Source of the DNA: Myxococcales bacterium
GTDB lineage: Bacteria > Myxococcota > Bradymonadia > REDH01
Direction: 5' to 3'
Length of the DNA: 9,478 nt
Assembly: GCA_018970625.1 (NCBI GenBank)
Contig: JAGWVZ010000103.1
Location: forward strand, 1 to 9,478
The notes beneath the pieces were generated by a model. That model had not been told where the DNA came from. It worked only from the letters and a program-made list of their open reading frames with translations, and ran no database searches. Shown one piece after another: positions 5,759-9,478 of the stretch. Within the stretch, counting starts at the first letter, position 1, and every line of letters starts with the position of its first letter. Both the position numbers and the translations under genes were made by a program.

Positions 5759-8700
5759 CGTGATGATGGCGACACCGGGGAACAGACACCAGACACCGGC
5801 GCACCCGACGCGGGCGACACCGCCGGGTCAGACACGATGACCGACGCGGACGACCGCCCTGATGGCGATGCCGGGGAACCCGACGACGACGCCGAAGCGG
5901 ATGCCGACGATGCCGACGTGCCCCTGCTACCACCCGAAGAGGTCATCTGTCTGTCGTGCCGCTCAGACGCAGACTGCGGTGGGAACGGTAATCGATGCCT
6001 CGATAACGGTCGAGACGAAGCATTTTGTGGTTATGACTGCACCGCAGACCCTTCGGTATGCCCCGATAACACCGAATGTCTGCCGCTGGGCGACGGCACG
6101 CAGTCGCAGTGTGTACCCCCCGAGCTGGTGTGCAATAACCCGTGCGTCGACGTGGTCTGTGAAGCCGGGCTGGTGTGCGACGCGCTCGACAATGGCGAGT
6201 GTAAGCCGCCCTTTGGTCTGTGCGAACCTTGTGAGCTGAACTCGCAGTGCGGCGAAAACAACCTGTGCGTGACGTTCGCCGACGTAGACCGCCTGAGCGC
6301 CTGCACCACCAGCTGCGCCGACGACCCGAACAGCTGCCCTGAAGGATACGTCTGCGGCAGCGTGGGCGCCGAGGCGATTCCGCAGTGCATTCCCGAGATT
6401 CTGACGTGCATTGACCGATGCGTGGGCGTGCGTTGTGACGAAGAGGAGTTCTGCGACCCGCTCAACGGCAGTTGTTTTCCGGTCGTGGAACCGTGTGACG
6501 CCTGCAGCAGCGATGCGGAGTGCGGCGGCAATGGTGCGCGCTGTCTGGGTCTCGAAGGACCGCCCTGCACGACCAACGATGATTGTGACGCATCGGAGTT
6601 CTGCAACGACGGGGTGTGTTTTAGCGGCCGGTGCGGCATTGACTGCCTCGCTGACCCCTTCATCTGTCCCGAAAACTACACGTGCTACAACCTCGCCGAT
6701 GGTGGAGCGCAGTGCCTGCCCATCAGCCTGGCGTGCATTGACCGGTGCTCGACGGTCGATTGCAGTGAAGGGTTCAATTGTGACCCGATTACAGGAGGTT
6801 GCGTCCGTTCGAGTCTCGACATCTGCGGACAGCCCTGCCTGAACTCGGCCGAGTGCGGCGACCCTGAGGACCTGTGCATCAACGTCGGCGCGGGCACCTA
6901 TTGTGCGTACGCCTGCGACGAAGCCACGCCGTGCCCGATTGGGTATCAGTGCTTCGCGTCGTTTGGCACGCTCAGCCACTGCGTACCGTCCACCGAGACC
7001 TTCGCTTGCGATGCGTGCATCGATGTGCGTTGCGAGGACGGCAGCTCGTGCAACCCGGTGACTGGCCGCTGCCAGCCAGACCCGGTCGGCTGTGGCACCA
7101 CCGGCACCGAGTGCCCCACCGGGCAGCTGTGCAACATCTTCGAGAACCGCTGCGAGCCCATCGGGTTGCCCTGCACGTTTGAGAACCGCTTTAGCGCCTG
7201 CGACTTCAACACGTCGCTTTGCACGGCGGCCATCGAGGGGCAGTCAGGCACCTGCGAGCAGGACTGCTTTGGCGACGGCAGCTGTCCGCCTGATCGTCCT
7301 GCATGTATCGGATATCACGGCATTTTCGGTAGCATCTGCACCCAGCGTGGCACAGGCGGCGCCGACACCTGCGGGCAGCTGATGACGTCGAGCGAGCAGC
7401 TGGGCCGCCCCTGTACACCAGGCATTGACCCCGAAGACCCGGCGGTCTGCTTCTCACCCACCGCCAATTACTGTCTGACCGACGTCGACGACGCCATCGA
7501 TGGCATGTGCACCCGTCGCTGCACCGCCGACGCCGACTGTGGCAGCTCGGCCACCTGCGAGACGGTCGCAGCCGGCCAGTTCTGCATTCCGCGCACGTGC
7601 GAATGCATGGCCACCGCCGACCTGGGCGAGGGCGTCGTGGACCTGTGGCGTGCCGTCACAGAGCGCGCTGCGGCGACCCCGTGTGCGATCGCGTGGTCGA
7701 ACACGGTCAAGCGGTCGGTGTTTGAGATCGGAGTGTCCGAGGACGCGTTCCGCGTCGCAGCCGCCAACAGTGTCTCGGGCGAGCCGGTGCGCGCGCTGTC
7801 GGTACTGCAGAACGAGGTGCGCGCCATTCGCGACGCCACCGAGACGGGCGCCAGCGCCATCCCGGCCATTCGGGCAGCCATCGCAGCCTGGCAGGTGACA
7901 GTCCCGGTCAATGCGGCGCCAGACGTCGACTACCTGGAGAACCCGCTCTACGAAGGGTTGCAGGCGTTCGTCTCTGCCGCCGGCGGTGCCCTCATCGACG
8001 ACGACGTCGCAGCCGAGGCGCTGGCGGTCGATACCGGCGTGGCCATCGAGGTCGGCGCCCTGCTGAACCGGCTGGCACCCGTGCTCGCCGACCACCGAAC
8101 CATGTACACCGGCTTCGAGGACCTGCTGGTGAACTGGCAGAGCGCGGGCAGCACCTGGGCCGCCGGCACCACGCCCTGGTCGCTGCTGGACCCGCAGGTG
8201 GTGACGCTGCTGACCAGTCAGCCCCGTCGCGCGCAGGTACTTCGTCAGGGCGCGCTGGTGGCAGCCGCGGCCGAGGCCTTCCCGGCAAGCTTCGAAGGCG
8301 CTCCGAACGTGGCATTTAGCCTTGATACCCCCGCAGGAGTGGTTGTGATCGCCGGAACAGGCAATAACACCCACACCTTTACCGGACCGGTCGCCGTCCT
8401 CATCGACCTGGGCGGCGACGACACCTATCGCTTTGCGGCGGGCGCCAACGACGGACCCACGCAGGCGGTCTCGCTGGTCATCGACCTCGATGGTGCCGAC
8501 ACCTACGACTACGTTGCTGTCGCCCACCCTGACGACCCGGCTGGTTTGCCGTCCGACGGCGCTGGTCGTGCCACCGCGGTGCGCGGTTATGACGGCGCCG
8601 TTTCGCTGTCGGACGTTGCTCGACAGGGCGCGGGTCGCTTCGGCACCGGCGCGCTGTACGACCTTGGCGGTGGCATCGACACCTATCGCTCGCTCCGTTA

Positions 8701-9478
8701 TTCGCAGGGTTTTGGTTTGCTCGGCACCGGCATTCTGGTGGAATCCGGCGCGGCGAACCTGACGCTCGAAGCCTTTGGGCAGGGCGGTGGTCTGTTCGGC
8801 GTGGGCATTCTGGTGCTGGGTAGCGGCGAACATTCGGTGACGGCGCTGCACGGAGCGCAGGGTTCGGGCAGCGCCGGCGGCATCGGCATTCTGGTCGGCG
8901 GCACCGACAACGATGTGTATGTGGCTGAGCCCGCCCTGGAGGCCGGCGACGTGCGACTGTACGCCAATCGTCTGACCGGAGCGCCCGGCCAGCTCTCGGC
9001 GTCAATGGGCGCGGGTGTCGGTCGACAGGCCTCGTCGCGGCCCGAAGAGCCGGTGTTTGAGACGTGGGTCGGCGGCGGTCTGGGCCTGCTGGTAGAACCC
9101 GCCGGCGACGATTCCTACACCGCCGGTTATGCCGCGCTGGGCGCTGGTCACTGGCATGGTCTGGGCATGTTCCGCGACTTCGCCGGCGCCGACACCTACT
9201 CGGCCGAGGGCCTTGGTTTTGGTGCCGCGTACCAGTTTGGTGCCGGTTCGTTTGTGGACGCCTCGGGCGACGACGAGTACGGCAGCGACGGGCTGCGCGC
9301 CGAGCTCTCGTACGGCTTTGGTGAAGACTTCGCCGGTGGCACGTTCCTGGATATCGCTGGCAACGACACGTACTTCGTCGGGCCGTTTGCGATCGGTCTG
9401 GGTCAGGTGAACGGCGCCGGCATTTTCCTGGAAGGCGACGGCAACGACACCTACGACGCCATCAGCAATGACTCCATG
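5669..9478 (+). CDS. Giant Cys-rich repeat lipoprotein with C-terminal beta-solenoid (3' truncated)
   Basis: An open frame of 1270 codons that is still open at the window edge. Sections: signal peptide with lipobox LIAC (lipidated Cys30); Asp-rich linker (31-91); four Cys-rich modules of 91, 91, 110 and 89 residues starting at C94, C185, C276 and C386; a divergent Cys-rich stretch (475-646); an Ala-rich segment, probably helical in part, with one Cys (C672) and no recognised motif (647-910); and a Gly-rich solenoid with a 26-27 residue period (911 to edge). By count, 84 cysteines follow Cys30, and none lies after 672. Lipidation plus many disulfides means an extracytoplasmic, probably outer-membrane surface location. 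The Cys modules resemble the cysteine repeats of myxobacterial surface proteins. The solenoid motif G-x-D-x-Y resembles RTX-type Ca-binding turns but at a different period. No catalytic site is seen. Adhesion or a surface scaffold is a guess. The true C-terminus is unknown. Confidence 0.88.
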   Translation, partial: MAKSLCAWSAVRLTALVVFVVQSSVMLIACRDDGDTGEQTPDTGAPDAGDTAGSDTMTDADDRPDGDAGEPDDDAEADADDADVPLLPPEEVICLSCRSDADCGGNGNRCLDNGRDEAFCGYDCTADPSVCPDNTECLPLGDGTQSQCVPPELVCNNPCVDVVCEAGLVCDALDNGECKPPFGLCEPCELNSQCGENNLCVTFADVDRLSACTTSCADDPNSCPEGYVCGSVGAEAIPQCIPEILTCIDRCVGVRCDEEEFCDPLNGSCFPVVEPCDACSSDAECGGNGARCLGLEGPPCTTNDDCDASEFCNDGVCFSGRCGIDCLADPFICPENYTCYNLADGGAQCLPISLACIDRCSTVDCSEGFNCDPITGGCVRSSLDICGQPCLNSAECGDPEDLCINVGAGTYCAYACDEATPCPIGYQCFASFGTLSHCVPSTETFACDACIDVRCEDGSSCNPVTGRCQPDPVGCGTTGTECPTGQLCNIFENRCEPIGLPCTFENRFSACDFNTSLCTAAIEGQSGTCEQDCFGDGSCPPDRPACIGYHGIFGSICTQRGTGGADTCGQLMTSSEQLGRPCTPGIDPEDPAVCFSPTANYCLTDVDDAIDGMCTRRCTADADCGSSATCETVAAGQFCIPRTCECMATADLGEGVVDLWRAVTERAAATPCAIAWSNTVKRSVFEIGVSEDAFRVAAANSVSGEPVRALSVLQNEVRAIRDATETGASAIPAIRAAIAAWQVTVPVNAAPDVDYLENPLYEGLQAFVSAAGGALIDDDVAAEALAVDTGVAIEVGALLNRLAPVLADHRTMYTGFEDLLVNWQSAGSTWAAGTTPWSLLDPQVVTLLTSQPRRAQVLRQGALVAAAAEAFPASFEGAPNVAFSLDTPAGVVVIAGTGNNTHTFTGPVAVLIDLGGDDTYRFAAGANDGPTQAVSLVIDLDGADTYDYVAVAHPDDPAGLPSDGAGRATAVRGYDGAVSLSDVARQGAGRFGTGALYDLGGGIDTYRSLRYSQGFGLLGTGILVESGAANLTLEAFGQGGGLFGVGILVLGSGEHSVTALHGAQGSGSAGGIGILVGGTDNDVYVAEPALEAGDVRLYANRLTGAPGQLSASMGAGVGRQASSRPEEPVFETWVGGGLGLLVEPAGDDSYTAGYAALGAGHWHGLGMFRDFAGADTYSAEGLGFGAAYQFGAGSFVDASGDDEYGSDGLRAELSYGFGEDFAGGTFLDIAGNDTYFVGPFAIGLGQVNGAGIFLEGDGNDTYDAISNDSM
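5759..5941 (+). other. Asp-rich linker of the lipoprotein
   Basis: Residues 31-91. Between 31 and 83 I count 19 Asp and 3 Glu against 2 Arg, mixed with Gly, Ala, Thr and Pro. It is low-complexity and surely disordered, a tether between the lipid anchor and the first Cys module. Acidic tethers of this kind are common after the lipid anchor in myxobacterial-type lipoproteins. Confidence 0.8.
5948..7090 (+). repeat. Four tandem 14-Cys modules (about 91 residues each)
   Basis: In-frame protein repeats at 5948-6220, 6221-6493, 6494-6823 and 6824-7090. In module 1 the cysteines are at residues 94, 97, 103, 110, 120, 124, 131, 137, 148, 155, 159, 164, 170 and 178. Module 2 repeats this at 185, 188, 194, 200, 212, 216, 223, 229, 240, 247, 251, 256, 262 and 269. 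Module 4 has the same 14 at 386-468. Module 3 has the same 14 plus a 4-Cys insertion. Shared text includes D-A-D/E-C-GG-N-G (modules 1 and 3), C-P-x-x-Y/T-x-C, CIDRC (modules 2 and 3) and C-D/N-P-x-T/N-G-x-C. The even count implies seven disulfides per module. Confidence 0.9.
7091..7606 (+). repeat. Divergent Cys-rich stretch
   Basis: Residues 475-646 hold 23 cysteines but no longer follow the 14-Cys register; spacings vary from 1 to 13 residues. Near the end, RRCTADADCGSS (616-627) recalls the D-A-D-C signature of modules 1 and 3. This suggests degenerate or rearranged copies of the same module family, capped by C644-E-C646. Confidence 0.75.
7607..8398 (+). other. Unrecognised segment between Cys modules and solenoid
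   Basis: Residues 647-910 are rich in Ala, Val, Leu and charged residues, with stretches that look alpha-helical (for example around 678-735 and 770-890). They carry a single Cys (C672) and no repeat. I see no catalytic motif. It may be an independent globular domain or the N-terminal cap of the solenoid that follows. Confidence 0.5.
8399..9478 (+). repeat. Gly/Asp beta-solenoid repeats, 26-27 residue period
   Basis: Residues 911 to the window edge. The marker G-x-D-x-Y has its Asp at 918, 944, 1004, 1082 (D-N-D-V-Y), 1148, 1175, 1202, 1233 and 1260. Gaps are 26, 60, 78, 66, 27, 27, 31 and 27. The 78-residue gap holds two further units that keep the 26 period but have lost the Asp-Tyr pair (N1030 and S1056 sit at the Asp position). 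Each unit reads roughly: Q/L-G-x-G, two or three residues, G-x-G-I/M-L/F, two to five residues, G-x-D-x-Y. The regular Gly turns and hydrophobic pairs suggest a parallel beta-helix or beta-roll. The array continues past the window. Confidence 0.8.

Noticed and set aside
5963..6979. A 338-codon open frame on the - strand within the lipoprotein gene
   Set aside because: It is a by-product of GC-rich third positions opposite the Cys repeats. The + frame shows a signal peptide and regular 91-residue repeats, while the - frame shows no recognisable domain.
7454..8851. A 465-codon open frame on the - strand
   Set aside because: Opposite the well-supported + strand frame. Its translation is Arg/Gly/Val/His-rich with no motif, and no ribosome binding site or promoter was seen.
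8399..9478. Assigning the solenoid outright as RTX hemolysin-type repeats
   Set aside because: Only the last unit fits the RTX nonapeptide closely. The period is 26-27 rather than 9 or 18, and the protein enters the lipoprotein pathway, whereas RTX proteins use type I secretion.

Overview
The window is a gene-dense, GC-rich bacterial segment with every supported gene on the + strand. Three things suggest a Gram-negative of the myxobacterial/deltaproteobacterial type (Myxococcota, Bradymonadales or a relative): a very large lipoprotein with an Asp-rich linker and tandem Cys-rich repeats, a PPM-type protein phosphatase, and heavy use of G/C in third codon positions. This placement is inference from gene style; no taxonomic marker gene is present.

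Layout: (1) 7-537, a YceI-like lipocalin-fold protein, followed by a nested stem-loop. (2) 662-1720, a single-domain mannose-1-phosphate guanylyltransferase with a good ribosome binding site. (3) A 157-base gap holding a hairpin. (4) 1878-5337, a tightly packed run of phosphomannomutase/phosphoglucomutase, ROK-family sugar kinase and PP2C-type phosphatase. Each gene in this run overlaps the next by 4 bases (ATGA, then GTGA). (5) 5338-5668, a 331-base gap with a perfect 22-base tandem duplication. (6) 5669 to the window end, one uninterrupted reading frame of at least 1270 codons that runs off the right edge.

The first enzymes fit one pathway. The ROK kinase would make a hexose 6-phosphate, the mutase would move the phosphate to C1, and the guanylyltransferase would form GDP-mannose for surface glycans. 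No phosphomannose isomerase domain is present. Why a PP2C phosphatase is translationally coupled to these enzymes is not clear from the sequence.

The most unusual object is the protein starting at 5669. It is a predicted lipoprotein with five sections: lipobox Cys30, an Asp-rich linker, four tandem modules of about 91 residues with 14 cysteines each in nearly fixed register, a divergent Cys-rich stretch, an unrecognised Ala-rich segment without repeats, and a Cys-free Gly-rich solenoid. The solenoid has a 26-27 residue period marked by G-x-D-x-Y. By my count there are 84 cysteines after the lipidated one, all before residue 673. I do not recognise this full architecture as a named system. It looks like a large disulfide-braced surface protein carrying a possible Ca-binding beta-solenoid.
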